In this document: piece by piece, positions 33,698-45,477 of the stretch | How positions within the stretch are numbered: the first letter of the stretch is position 1 | Layout of the letters: each line of letters starts with the position of its first letter | Assembly (NCBI GenBank): GCA_019650355.1 | Contig: BOWX01000001.1 | Coordinates: forward strand, 254,234-318,233 | Direction: 5' to 3' | DNA length: 64,000 bases | Source of the DNA: Fidelibacterota bacterium | Lineage (GTDB): Bacteria > Fidelibacterota > Marinisomatia > Marinisomatales > Marinisomataceae | The notes under the pieces: generated by a model | Told to the model about the DNA's origin: nothing | Seen by the model: the letters and a program-made list of their open reading frames with translations, nothing else | The model's database searches: none | Made by a program: the position numbers and the translations under genes

Positions 33698-34916
33698 AAA
33701 AAAATATCTTAATACTTCTTTTTACAACTCTAGTCGGAGCTCAAGGAATCAATTCAAATATTAATTCTTTCAAAACAAATGTAGTCTTGAGACCATCAGA
33801 AAATAATATCGAAGTAATTGCTTTTGTTGAAATATTTAATAGAAATCTTCAATTTTTGAAAAAAGACACCAACTTTGAGTCTTCTTATGATCTCAATATT
33901 TCGCTTATATCTGAAGATGGTAGTAGAATTGATGAAAAATCTTTTTCAGAAACTATTGTAGTTGAAAACTTTTCTCAAACTGTTTCAAGAGCTAATCCCA
34001 AACTAATTATTACCTTCTTTTAATATTCCTTTGCAAGAGTTTAATGTTAATTTTTCTTTAAAAGATATGGATACAAAATTGACTGGAAAGAAGGAAAAAA
34101 AATTCACAAAAAAGAATCTTCCATCTGGAAAATATTCTAAAATTTTTGAACCAATATTTGTTAAGAATAAAAAAGGAAGTTGGAAGTTTGGCCTTGATAA
34201 GTATCCAATTAGTATTAAAAAAGTTGAGGCAAAAGATAATAGATTAGAATTTTATCAATATTTTGCTTTAGAAAAAGGAGATTATTTTTTAGATGTATCA
34301 TTAATTTCAGATAAAAAAACCGTTTGGAGTAAGTCTTTTGAAGATGAAACAAACAAGAATTATGACTACAAACTCCTTCAGATTCCTATAGAAAACATTG
34401 ATACATCAGATTTGAGAGTAAAAATTCAAGTTTCTCAAAATGGAAATGTTTCATCTAAATCTTTTCCAATTGAGTTTAGGAATGATTATTTAATGCTTTC
34501 TTCAATTAAAAATGTGAATTCAGCATTAGATCAAATGAATTATATTTTAAATACTGAAGAAAGAAAAGAATTAAGAGAATTTAAAAGGTTCAGATAAAGA
34601 AAAGTTTTTTAAAAAAGTTTGGGCAAAGAGAGATCCAGATGTTACTACCAAAGAAAATGAATTAATGATAGAGTATTATAAGAGAGTTGCTTTTGCAGAA
34701 GAAAATTTTTCTAGAGGTACTTCTGGAGGTTGGAGATCCGATATGGGTATGATTTATATTCTCTTTGGAAGACCTGATGATATTTCAAGATCTATGAACC
34801 CTCAACAAAGCTATAATTATGAAACATGGTATTATTTTCAAATTAATGAAGAATTTAGATTTGTAGATGATTTTGGTTTTGGAGATTATAGGCTTAGAAC
34901 ACCATTTATGTACTAA
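33694..34916 (+). CDS. GWxTD domain-containing protein (frameshifts at about 34023 and 34600)
   Basis: Signal peptide. Last segment KRVAFAEENFSRGTSGGWRSDMGMIYILFGRPDDISRSMNPQQSYNYETWYYF matches the GWxTD family pattern. Confidence 0.75.
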
Positions 34917-34920
34917 GATT

Positions 34921-35440
34921 ATGAATGACAAAAATAAAAAAATTTCAAAAATATTAGATAAATATAAATCATCTTTTTCAAAAAACGATTTATTGAATTT
35001 AGAATCTTTGCTATCAAATGATTTAGAAAGTATCAAAAGCTATTCACTTTTTACTGATGGTGCTTGTGAATTTGATGATGAATACAGGCCTATAAACGCT
35101 GGTATTGGAGGAGTAATTAAATTTGATGAGGAAATTTTATTTTCTTTCTCTGAAAATGTTGGTGTTAAAACAAATAATGAGGCCGAATATTTAGCTTTGA
35201 TTAAAGGATTAAATCTTTGTATTGAAAATAATATTTCTAATGTATCTATTTTTGCTGATAGTGAGTTAGTTGTAAAGCAAATTAATGGAGATTATAAGGT
35301 TAAGAATGAAAGAATGGCTGTTTTGCATAAAAAAACTCATGAACTTCTTTCAAAATTTGATTTCTTGGGAAATTAATCATGTGCTTAGAGATAAAAATAC
35401 TGAAGCAGACGATTTAAGTAAGCAAGGATTATCTAAATAA
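34921..35440 (+). CDS. Ribonuclease H-like protein (RNase HI family; frameshift near 3' end)
   Basis: LFTDGACEFDD, NNEAEYLALIKGL, IFADSELVVKQINGDYKVKN. Confidence 0.85.
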
Positions 35441-35482
35441 AAAACTAATGTTTAATAATAAATATTTCATAAATTATGAGCT

Positions 35483-36523
35483 ATGAGTTTCTTTGGATCA
35501 ATAAAAAATTCAATTTCAGATAGCTTTAATTGGGTAAGTGGTGACATTGCAATAGACCTTGGAACAGCTAATACATTAATTTGGTTATCTGGTAAAGGTA
35601 TTATTATTAATGAACCATCTATTATTGCCCGTTCAACAAAAACTGGAGCTGTTTTAGCAGTTGGAGATGATGCAAAAGAAATGCTTGGTAAAACTCATGA
35701 AGGTATTGAAACGATAAGACCGTTAAGAGATGGTGTTATTGCTGACTTTACTGCAGTGGATGAGATGCTTCAGGGTTTTATTAGAAAAGTAAATTTAAAT
35801 AGACTCACAAGACCAAGAATGGTCATATGTGTTCCTTCTGGAGTAACAGAAGTTGAAAGAAGAGCTGTTAGAGATTCAGGAGAAAAACAAGCAGCTAGAG
35901 AAGTATTTTTGGTTGATGAGCCTGTAGCTGCTGCTATAGGTATAGGTCTTGACATCAGTAAGCCAGTTGGAAACATCATTGTTGATATTGGTGGAGGAAC
36001 TACTGAGGTTGCTGTTATTTCTCTTAACGGTGTTGTTACAAAAAAAGCAATAAGGGTTGCTGGAGATGAAATGGATGATGCCATTCAACATTGGTTTAGA
36101 AATGAGCACAAATTAGAAATTGGCGCCCAAACAGCAGAGCAAATTAAGATTTCAGTTGGATCAGCAATGAGAACACGATCAAGAAATATTCTTGTTAAAG
36201 GAAGAGATTTAGTATCAGGTATACCAAAAACCATTGATATTAGAACTGACGAGATAAGACAAGCATTAAAAGATCCTGTTAAAAGAATTTTAGATGTAAT
36301 AAAAGATGCTTTAGAGGCTACACCAGCTGAACTTTCTTCTGATATTATTGACAGAGGTATTGTTCTTGCAGGTGGCGGTTCTCAGCTTAGAGGTTTAGAT
36401 CAAGTTCTTAGAGAGAAAACTGGTGTTCCTGTAAATGTTGCTGATGAGCCTCATCTAGCAATTGTTAAAGGTTGTGGTGCAGTCATCGAAGATCTGGAAA
36501 AATATAAGCATGTTCTGCTATAA
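35483..36523 (+). CDS. mreB: Rod shape-determining protein MreB
   Basis: IDLGTANTLIW, VDIGGGTTEVAVISL, GIVLAGGGSQLRGLD. Confidence 0.97.
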   Translation: MSFFGSIKNSISDSFNWVSGDIAIDLGTANTLIWLSGKGIIINEPSIIARSTKTGAVLAVGDDAKEMLGKTHEGIETIRPLRDGVIADFTAVDEMLQGFIRKVNLNRLTRPRMVICVPSGVTEVERRAVRDSGEKQAAREVFLVDEPVAAAIGIGLDISKPVGNIIVDIGGGTTEVAVISLNGVVTKKAIRVAGDEMDDAIQHWFRNEHKLEIGAQTAEQIKISVGSAMRTRSRNILVKGRDLVSGIPKTIDIRTDEIRQALKDPVKRILDVIKDALEATPAELSSDIIDRGIVLAGGGSQLRGLDQVLREKTGVPVNVADEPHLAIVKGCGAVIEDLEKYKHVLL

Positions 36524-36525
36524 AC

Positions 36526-37323
36526 ATGTCTAGAATTCAATTAATTTTTCAAAAACTACCAAGAAAAAATAACCCTAGCTTTTTGCTTAATTGTTTCATT
36601 TACACTCATTTTTAATAATGATTCAGATTTAATTAAGAATGCCAAAATAAATTCTTTAAATAGTTTTTCATTTCTCTATCAGCCATTTAATTGGCTAGAT
36701 AATCAACTTTTTTTAAATAAGAAATTAGAAGTTTTATCCTCTGAAAATTTACGTTTAAGTCTTGAAAATCAAGTACTCAAAGTACATGAAACTGAAAATA
36801 TTCGATATAGAGAGTTTTTAAATTTTAAGAAGAGAGAAAACATTGATTTTGTTGGTGCTGATGTCATTTCTAAAGGCGTTACTGCTAACATGTCATCAAT
36901 TATTAATTAATAGAGGTTCAAATGATGGAGTAGTCAAAAAACTTACCAGTTCTTTCTTCAAATGGAGTAATTGGTAAAATTACTGCAGTATCTAGCTCTT
37001 CATCTGAAGTTCAACTTATTAGCGATGTCAATTTTAGATTAAGCGTTAAAATTGCTCCTGATGAAGTGGAAGGTATAATGAGGTGGATTGGAGAAGATCT
37101 TTGTGAAATTGCTGAACTTAAGAAAATATCTGATATTGAGATTGGTGATATTGTTTTAACCTCTAATCTAAGTATTTATTTTCCTCCAAATCTTCCGGTT
37201 GGTGAAGTTGTGAGTATTTTTGAAAAGTCTGATAGTTCAAATAGAGTTGTTACAATGAAACTATTCTCTGATTTATCTACTATAAACCAATTATTTGTAT
37301 TGTTTAATGAGGTTGAAAATTGA
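36526..37323 (+). CDS. mreC: Rod shape-determining protein MreC (frameshifts)
   Basis: Position after mreB; coiled coil, then LPVLSSNGVIGKI...SSSEVQLISDVNFRLSVKI. Confidence 0.8.
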
Positions 37324-37796
37324 GTTTTTATATAAAATACTTTCCAATAGCTGTTCTGTTACAATTAATATTTTCAGAACTACTTACATTCAATGGCTAT
37401 CAAGCAAACATTATGTTGTTATATGTAATTCTTTTTCAATGCCGCTCGGTAATACTTCACAATCAACTTTGTATGGTTTTTTAGTAGGTTTGTTTACTGA
37501 TTTTGTTCTTTTTAGTGGAATTTATGTTGGAGCATCTAGTTTGGTTTTTTCAATTTGTGGATTTTGGGCTTCAAAAATAAGTTTTAATTTTGCATTCAGA
37601 AATTTTGATATATACTGGATTTCTTTTGTACATCTTGGTGTTTTCATTTATTCACTATTTAGATATGATTTTTTCTTTTTTAATGATTTTTTCCTTATTC
37701 TTAACCAATTGGTTTTTTGTCACATATTTTACATGTTTCGTTGGATTTATTTTAATTTCTCTCTTTTCTTTAAAGGATAAGATTCTTAATGCTTAA
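37320..37796 (+). CDS. mreD: MreD-like membrane protein (frameshifts)
   Basis: Synteny and hydrophobic profile: PLGNTSQSTLYGFLVGLFTDF. Confidence 0.7.
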
Positions 37797-39555
37797 AATT
37801 GAAAATAAAGCAGATATTTTTCATTATAGGACACTGCTGTTTGTTTTAGTTTTTTCAATATTAACTCTTCTTTCTAGGTATTTTTATCTCCAAGTAATTG
37901 AATACGAAAGATACTCTTCCAAGTCTCAAGTAAATAGCGTAAGAGCTCAGGCTACTTATGCGCCGAGAGGATTAATTTTGGATAGGAATGGAGTTGTATT
38001 AGTAGAAAATTATCCTACATATATTTTAACAGTAACGCCATATGAGCTTGATAATAAAGAAAAACAATTTCAGATAATTTCGGATATAACTGATATATCA
38101 ATTGATGAACTTTCAAGAAGGTATAAAAAGTATAATCAAGGAAGATTTCTACCTACCGTCATTGCAAAGAATCTTTCTTTTGCTGAGATATCTCAAATTG
38201 AAGAAAGGCGTTTGGAGCTTTCTGGTTTTCAATATAAAAGATTTGATGAAAGGCTTTACAATGATGTTCTTAAAGATGCACATTTTCTTGGTTATCTTAG
38301 GGAGTTGGATCGTGAATCAATTCCTTTTTTGGATAAATCTCAGCTATATCGAGCTGGCGAACTTATTGGATGGCAGGGGCTTGAGAAGCAATATGAAACT
38401 GAACTGAGATACTCTAAAGGAATTGAATACATTGAGGTTGATACTTATGGAAGAGAAATTAATACGATTAATGATAATAACATTCCAGCTTATCCTGGTA
38501 AAAATTTAACTTTATCGATTGATTCTAAACTACAACAGTTTTCTAAGAATCTTCTCATTGATCAAAAAGGAGTCATTTTAGTTTCTAATGTTGATACCGG
38601 AGATATCTTGTCTATGGTTAGTAATCCATCTTATAATTTAGATATTTACCGAGGAGAAACAACTGACTCTGATTGGAGTAATTTACTTTCGGATGAAGAC
38701 AAACCAATTATTAATAGAAACATAGCTGGCCTGTATCCTCCAGGATCATCTTTTAAAATTATTACCGCCTTTAACCTTATAGAAGATGGACTGTTGGACC
38801 CTGAAGATAGTTTAATGTGTACAGGATCTTATATTCCTCCAGGAAGTTCAAATACATTCAATTGCTGGAAAGGAGACGGGCATGGATTGGTTGATTTGAA
38901 TAAAGCAATCGCTCAGTCCTGTAATGTCTATTTTTACGAGACAGTACAATTGATTAAACTAGCAGATTGGACAAAAACTGCTAAAATATTTGGTTTTCAA
39001 AATAAAACCGATATTGACCTACCAAATGAATTAATTGGTCAGATTCCAGATAAGGAATTTTTTATAAATACCTATGGAAGATGGGGTTGGTCTGAAAGGG
39101 GGGTATTATTAAACTTAACACTTGGTCAAGGAGATATTTTAGTTACTCCACTACAATCATTAAGATATATTAATCACATTGCATCAAAAGGTAAGACTGC
39201 TAAGCTTAAACTCAACGCTAATAAAAAAGTTGAATATTATGATGACATAATCCTTTCAGAACAAACTTGGGATAGGGTTATTAAAGGGTTATATGATGTA
39301 GTTAATTCAGAGGGTGGAAGTGGATGGAGAGCAAAGCAACCAGAAGTAAAATTGTATGGTAAAACAAGCACTGCTGAGAATCCACACGGAGAACCGCACG
39401 CATGGTTTAATGGTTTCTTTGATTTTGAAGGACAAACATATTCATTAGTTGTTTTAGTTGAAAATGGAGGTGGGGGAGGCGCAGTTGCATCCCCGATAGC
39501 TGGAGAGATTGTAAAATTTTTTACAAGTGAGCAAGTTGAAATGGTTAATAAATGA
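37789..39555 (+). CDS. mrdA: Penicillin-binding protein 2
   Basis: 588 aa; PRGLILDRNGVVL, YPPGSSFKI, SCNVYFYE, YGKTSTAENP. Confidence 0.96.
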   Translation: MLKIENKADIFHYRTLLFVLVFSILTLLSRYFYLQVIEYERYSSKSQVNSVRAQATYAPRGLILDRNGVVLVENYPTYILTVTPYELDNKEKQFQIISDITDISIDELSRRYKKYNQGRFLPTVIAKNLSFAEISQIEERRLELSGFQYKRFDERLYNDVLKDAHFLGYLRELDRESIPFLDKSQLYRAGELIGWQGLEKQYETELRYSKGIEYIEVDTYGREINTINDNNIPAYPGKNLTLSIDSKLQQFSKNLLIDQKGVILVSNVDTGDILSMVSNPSYNLDIYRGETTDSDWSNLLSDEDKPIINRNIAGLYPPGSSFKIITAFNLIEDGLLDPEDSLMCTGSYIPPGSSNTFNCWKGDGHGLVDLNKAIAQSCNVYFYETVQLIKLADWTKTAKIFGFQNKTDIDLPNELIGQIPDKEFFINTYGRWGWSERGVLLNLTLGQGDILVTPLQSLRYINHIASKGKTAKLKLNANKKVEYYDDIILSEQTWDRVIKGLYDVVNSEGGSGWRAKQPEVKLYGKTSTAENPHGEPHAWFNGFFDFEGQTYSLVVLVENGGGGGAVASPIAGEIVKFFTSEQVEMVNK

Positions 39556-40772
39556 GTTTTTTTAATAATTACATTTATGGATCTAATGAGTACTTGGGTA
39601 GATTATATTTAATCGTATCATCATTAATTACTTTTGGACTTATTACTCTTTACAGCATTTCAACTGATCCATTATCCATAAGTAGTTCATTTATGAGACA
39701 GCTTATTTTTATAATTTTTTCATTATTTGTCTTTTTTGTTCTTAATCAAATAAACGTTAAAACCATACATGATAATTCAACTTTAATTTATATTTTTTCA
39801 TTTTTACTATGTTTTGTACCATTCTTTTTATCACCTGTAGAAAATACTTATAGATGGATAGATCTTGGGTTCTTTTACATTCAGCCAGGAGAATATTTGA
39901 AGTGTGCTACAATCATTTTAATAGCAAAATATCTTTCCAATCATCAGCTAGAAGTAAAAGAAGGTTATATAGTTTTTATTCCAATCTTAATTGCGCTCTT
40001 ATCATCATTTTTAGTTTTAAATCAGCCTGACTTGGGAACAGCAGTAATTATTTTTGCTCCAGTATTACCTATGATGCTTTGGGCGGGGGTCAATGGTTTT
40101 ACCCTTTTCCTTTTGATAGCTCCTGTAATTACCATTATTGCCGCTTCAAACAATATGATTTTTAATATTTGGGGAGTTATAATGTTCATTATTTTTATGA
40201 CTTTTCAGGGAGGTCTTTTGAAAAGAGTTTTGATATATTTTGCAAATATATTTACTGGCTTATTATTTCCCTTTTTTTGGAATGATTTTTTAAATGGTTA
40301 TCAAAGGCAAAGATTCATTGATTTTTTAAATCCTGATTTAGATCCAATGGGTTCTTCATATCATATAATTCAAAGTATAACAGCAATTGGTTCTGGAGGG
40401 ATGTTTGGAAAAGGGTGGGGTCAAGGCTCTCAAACTCAATTAAAATTCCTTCCTGTTCAAGAATCTGATTTTATTTTATCAGTTATAGCTGAAGAATTTG
40501 GTTTTTTTGGTATAGCTGTTATCATGTTTTTATTCTTTATGCTTATTAAAACTTTATTAGATATTGCTTTTAAATCATCTGACTATTTTTCATCTTTAGT
40601 TATAGTTGGTTTAACATCAATTCTTTTTTCACATATCTTTGTTAATTCAGCAATGACAATCGGTTTGATGCCTGTTAAAGGACTTCCAACTCCATTTGTT
40701 TCAGCAGGAGGTTCATTTATGCTGCTTTGTTTTATTATTCTTTCATTGGTAACAAATTTTTCAAAAAATTAA
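39552..40772 (+). CDS. rodA: Rod shape-determining protein RodA (SEDS)
   Basis: 406 aa; NQPDLGTAVII, GSGGMFGKGWGQGSQTQLKFLPVQESDFI, GLPTPFVSAGGS. Confidence 0.96.
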   Translation: MSFFNNYIYGSNEYLGRLYLIVSSLITFGLITLYSISTDPLSISSSFMRQLIFIIFSLFVFFVLNQINVKTIHDNSTLIYIFSFLLCFVPFFLSPVENTYRWIDLGFFYIQPGEYLKCATIILIAKYLSNHQLEVKEGYIVFIPILIALLSSFLVLNQPDLGTAVIIFAPVLPMMLWAGVNGFTLFLLIAPVITIIAASNNMIFNIWGVIMFIIFMTFQGGLLKRVLIYFANIFTGLLFPFFWNDFLNGYQRQRFIDFLNPDLDPMGSSYHIIQSITAIGSGGMFGKGWGQGSQTQLKFLPVQESDFILSVIAEEFGFFGIAVIMFLFFMLIKTLLDIAFKSSDYFSSLVIVGLTSILFSHIFVNSAMTIGLMPVKGLPTPFVSAGGSFMLLCFIILSLVTNFSKN

Positions 40773-40829
40773 TTATTATTGGCAGTTGTAGTTTTGATAG
40801 TGTTTCGTTAACTTCTTTTGCTCATTATC

Positions 40830-41634
40830 ATGGTTAAAAAAATCTTTTATATAAATAGCGAAATGGAGCCATTTGCGTCGGTTTCAAATTTAGCTAATCT
40901 TTCTGTAGACATTCCACTTGGATTACAAGAAAAAGGCAATGATGTAAGATGTTTAATGCCAAAATATGGATTCATCAGTGAAAGAAAATATATTTTAAGA
41001 GAGGTTATTAGACTAAAAGAAATTTTATTTGATTATGATGATATTAGTTATGAATGTTCTGCTAAAAGTGCTTTTTTACCTAAGTCTCGTTTACAAGTTT
41101 ATTTTTTAGAAAATGAAGAAAAGTTTGATGATTTAAACAATTTACTTTTTAAATCAAAAAATGGAAGATTTTTCCCTGATAATGATATCAAGATTTGCAA
41201 TTTATTCACTTGCTGCAATTAAAATGCTTCCCAATTTATTTTGGTTTCCAAATATAATTATTTGTAATGGATGGACATCAGCTCTAGTACCATTTCTTAT
41301 TAAAAAATTAGCAGAAAACGATAAAGAGCTTTCAAAAATTAAAACAATATACATTACAAATTCATTAAACAAGGATGTTCTTTTTGATCATTCAAATCTT
41401 CCATTTAATGTTGAAACAAAAAAAGAATTAAAATCGTATAATTTAAATCAAATTGGTTGTGCAAATGCTAATGCAACAATCATTGTAGATGATGAAGAAA
41501 AAGTATATGGAAACTTGATGAAGACTAAAATTTACAAGGACTCAAAATCCTGCTCACATGTTGATATTTCAAAATCAGATGGAAATTCTTCTCTTTTATT
41601 AGATGAAATTGAAAAAGTTATTAAGACGATTTAA
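40830..41634 (+). CDS. Stand-alone starch/glycogen synthase N-terminal (GT5) domain protein (frameshift at about 41220)
   Basis: FYINSEMEPFASVSNLANLSVDIPLGLQEKGNDVRCLMPKYGFI; ICNGWTSALVPFLIK; no GT1 C-terminal half. Confidence 0.7.
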
Positions 41635-41638
41635 TAGT

Positions 41639-42891
41639 ATGAAAAAAATTTTTGAAAATTTTAATAAAATTCTTATCACTATAATTTTTTTGATATCTTG
41701 TAGCGAAGAAACAATTCTTTATGATGAAATTGAAAATAGCGAAGGAACTATAAAGACAGCTTCATTACCTCAAACAAATAATAAATTATTTCAGTCATTT
41801 CCTTCATTTTCATCTAATTCAAAGCTTCATTTTGGTAATGTTAAAGATTCAGAAAATTTATTTTCTCTAGTTCAAATGACTTTGTTTTCAGGAAATATAC
41901 CACCAGTTAGTTTGGTAGATCTTTTAGCTGATTCAATTCAAGTTGATAGTGCTATGGTTTTTTTTCAAACTTCTGATTCTTTGCAAACTGATTTTACTTT
42001 AGGCCTTTATTCAATTATTGCTGATGATGATAGTGTATTTTCAGACTCATTAAATTACTATACAAAAGATAATTTTATTGATTTTGAAAATAATTCTATG
42101 CTTTTAAATACATTAAATCTTTCATCTGAAATTGTTGCTCCTGATACAACAGGACTTGATTCAATCAAATTTATGTTTGAAGCAGATTCTGGTAGTTTAG
42201 ATTTACTTAAAGAGTATTTCTTAGATTCTGATACTTATCCAGCAAGGACATTAATGCTCAAAGATGAAGATGGATTATTAAATGATTTGTTTACAATTGA
42301 AAGTAATGAATCTTCTAAATGGACCTAAAATGAGAGTTTGGTTCAAAGCATTTGTTGATGAGGAAACTACGTTAGATACTTTTATTACTTTCTTCTCACA
42401 AGCAGATATAAGTGTTTTCGCTCCACCAGTTATTGAAGATGATGATTTCAACTATATTTCTTTAAACTCTGGTCAGGTCTAAGGTCAGTTATTGAATTTG
42501 ATCTAGGTATTATTGATTCACTTTCAAGAAATGAGCTTTTTAAAAACTCAAATCTTATTCTAGATGTCGAAAATTCTAACCTAAATGAGGATGATGAGTT
42601 TTATGTTATTGTATCAGCTTTACAAGACTCTATTCAAAATTGGGGATTTTCAACCCCATTTGTTGAAAATGAAGAAGAGTTAGAAACTATTTCTTCAGAT
42701 GCAAATTTTATTATTTCAAGAAAAATTGAGGACAACCAAGTTAGAATTCCTATTCAAGCCTTTTTACAAGGTTACAAAATGGTCTATTTCAACATAATGA
42801 GTTGATGATTTACAGCGCTCCAGTTAACAGTCCATTTGATAAGGTTAATTTAAACTTAAATGCCATTGAGGTGATGTATGTTGAGCCGTAA
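41639..42891 (+). CDS. Lipoprotein (DUF4270-like by position and architecture; frameshifts)
   Basis: LITIIFLISCSEET lipobox; ends ...NLNAIEVMYVEP*. Confidence 0.5.
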
Positions 42892-44122
42892 AATTTTAAT
42901 TATTTTTTTTATTAGCTTCATTTTTCCTCAAAATGCATTGAGTGGCTATGGTTTTGGATCTTCTGTTGATAATAGTGAGGCTGCATCTTTAGGTGTTTCA
43001 AATGAATTGCTTCCTTCATTTAAGAGCAAAGTTTCTTTATCTAATCCATCAACCTGGCATAATTTGCTTTTCTCTTATTTGAATACCTCAGTTAACGTTC
43101 AAAATTCAGTTTTTCAGTCTGATAGTAGTACTAACTTTTCTTTGTCTTCAGCTAAACTTATTATTCCATGGAAGCAAAAATGGCATTTGGAGTTTCTTTT
43201 GAGCCATTTCTTAATAGGGAAGTAACAATAAGCGATAGTACTTTTTCATCATTTTCATTTAATGATGAGGATATTTTATTTTCAAGAATAAATAGTTCAT
43301 CTGGAGGTCCATCAAAAGGTCAATTATCATTTGGTTATAAACTTAACGAAATGGATAGTTTTGGAACTAATCTGAATATTATATTTGGTTCTTCAAGATA
43401 CACTAGAAATCTTGTAATTGACAACGATAATCATTTGCTCCAATCGAGAGATTATTTTTCAGGAACTATGGTTGATTTATTTTATTCGACAAATAGAGTA
43501 AAATTCAAAGATAATCCAATATTTCTATCAGCTTCATTAAGCATGCCTTTAAAAGGTATCAATATAGAAAATGATTCATACCAAGCCTTTATAGATTTAA
43601 ATGATAACAATTATCATGATGTAAATGATTTCCCAAATGTTGGTCAAGCTCTTTTACCTTTAACCCAAAATTTTAAAGATGAGCTAAAAAATTAATTCAC
43701 TTAAACTTGGAGCAGATTATGAATTTAGTCCAAGAAAACATTTTCAGTTCGAATTATTACAATTAAGTAATAATGGAAAACATAGTCTTGATAACTCTGT
43801 TTATGGAGGACACATCGAAAATAAAAGTAAGCTAAGTTTATCATATATTAAATTTGCTCAACCATTTTCTCGCGATCGTTTTAATTTTAAAGCATCAATG
43901 TTTTTTCAAAATTATGGAGTTAAAAATCTTGAAAATATTAATGAAGTTGGTTTAGGTTTAGGAGTAGGTTTTAATTTTGGAATTACAGGAAATCAAATTG
44001 ATTTTGGATATAAATATGCAAAAAGAGATGGATTGTTTGTTGTTGGAGACGAAACTTTACATATGTTTAATTTAGGTATTAGTATTGGTGACTTATGGTT
44101 TGTTAAAAGAAGAGAAATTTAA
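42878..44122 (+). CDS. Outer-membrane beta-barrel-like protein (frameshifts)
   Basis: Signal peptide; alternating beta pattern; C-terminal GLGVGFNFGITGNQIDFGYKYAKRDG...MFNLGISIGDLW. Confidence 0.6.
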
Positions 44123-44139
44123 ATTAATAGGAAAAAAGT

Positions 44140-45474
44140 ATGAAAAAATATTTATATATCATTATCGCAATTTTTATTATTACATCAAATTTAGATGCCC
44201 AATGTAAAAGAGGTGAACAGTTAAGAATTACAAATGATGTAGAAATAAAAGTTGTTGATTGTAGAGAGGCTACTAGACTGATTTATAATGAAGGATGGTA
44301 TCCATATTCTATCGAATATGAACAGGAAGATAGATGTCCTCAACTATCTAGTAGTGCTGCTGAATATTATAGGAGTAGCAATTGGGAGTTAAGTGCTCAA
44401 TCTTACTCTGAGTTGATGGAGTTAAGATGCGATCAATGGAATTCAGATTGGGTAAATGTTGACGATGTTTATCTCTACTGGTCAATTGCATTACAAAATC
44501 TTGGAAAATTTGAAGAATCAGAAAAGGTGTTGACTAAAGGTTTAAAAGAGCTTCCTGAAAATACTTCTTTGATGACAAGATTAGCATATGCTTACAAGAA
44601 ACAAGATAAAATTGATGAAATGATAATTGAATATGAACGCTTGATGGACTCTGGATCTAGAGATATTGATTCGTTAAGAGATTTAGCTAAGGCTTACGGA
44701 AAGCAAGGAAGAACAGATGAACAAATTTCTGTTTTAAAGAAGGTTTTAAATATTGATCCAAATAATGCATCAGTTCAGTCTGAATTGGCAAGAGTGTATG
44801 AAGATTCTGGTGAGGATCCACTTGAAATTTTTAAAGCAAGATTTGAAGACAATCCAGATAATGCCTCCTATGCAGTTGAGTATGCTGAAAAATTAATGTC
44901 TAATGGTGAAACTGACGAAGCAATTGATGTCCTTGAAAATACTTTAAGTTACAATCGTGACAATAGTATGGTTTACATGTCGCTTGGTAAAGCTTACAAT
45001 GAAAACTCTGATTTTGATGATGCTGTTGACATTCTTGAAGACTTATTTGAGCTTGATAGAAATAATTTTAGAGTTGCATTACTAATTTCTGTAAACAGCA
45101 TTGAGATGGACGATTTTGAGTCTGCATTTGAATGGGGTCAAAAATCGATGAAAATTTCAAGAAATAATGCCGAATCTTTAGCTCATATGGGTAATCTTTA
45201 TTATAAAGCTATGCAGTCATGTAGAGGAGATAATTTTTCTCGATCTGATAAAATTGTAGCCTCACTTGCTTACGAATATTTTGTTAAAGCTGAAAACAAA
45301 GGCAATTCAAAATATTTTAAGCAAAAAAATTGGTTAGAAGAAAATGAGGTTTTATTTAGTTATGCTGATTGGTTTATGACTGATAAAGATGTTCAAGCTT
45401 CTGGAAAGGTTTCTCCAAGTGGAAGATGTTATGAATGGGTTTCAGAATCTTTATCTAAACAATCAGATTGGTAA
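44140..45474 (+). CDS. Secreted TPR-repeat protein
   Basis: Signal peptide and repeated TPR motifs. Confidence 0.8.
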   Translation: MKKYLYIIIAIFIITSNLDAQCKRGEQLRITNDVEIKVVDCREATRLIYNEGWYPYSIEYEQEDRCPQLSSSAAEYYRSSNWELSAQSYSELMELRCDQWNSDWVNVDDVYLYWSIALQNLGKFEESEKVLTKGLKELPENTSLMTRLAYAYKKQDKIDEMIIEYERLMDSGSRDIDSLRDLAKAYGKQGRTDEQISVLKKVLNIDPNNASVQSELARVYEDSGEDPLEIFKARFEDNPDNASYAVEYAEKLMSNGETDEAIDVLENTLSYNRDNSMVYMSLGKAYNENSDFDDAVDILEDLFELDRNNFRVALLISVNSIEMDDFESAFEWGQKSMKISRNNAESLAHMGNLYYKAMQSCRGDNFSRSDKIVASLAYEYFVKAENKGNSKYFKQKNWLEENEVLFSYADWFMTDKDVQASGKVSPSGRCYEWVSESLSKQSDW

Positions 45475-45477
45475 TCA

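Noticed and set aside
40773-40845. Short frame KKLIIIGSCSFDSVSLTSFAHYHG* after rodA resembling a PfkB-kinase N-terminus
   Set aside because: Only about 24 codons, no start codon and no continuing homologous frame; could be chance or a remnant.
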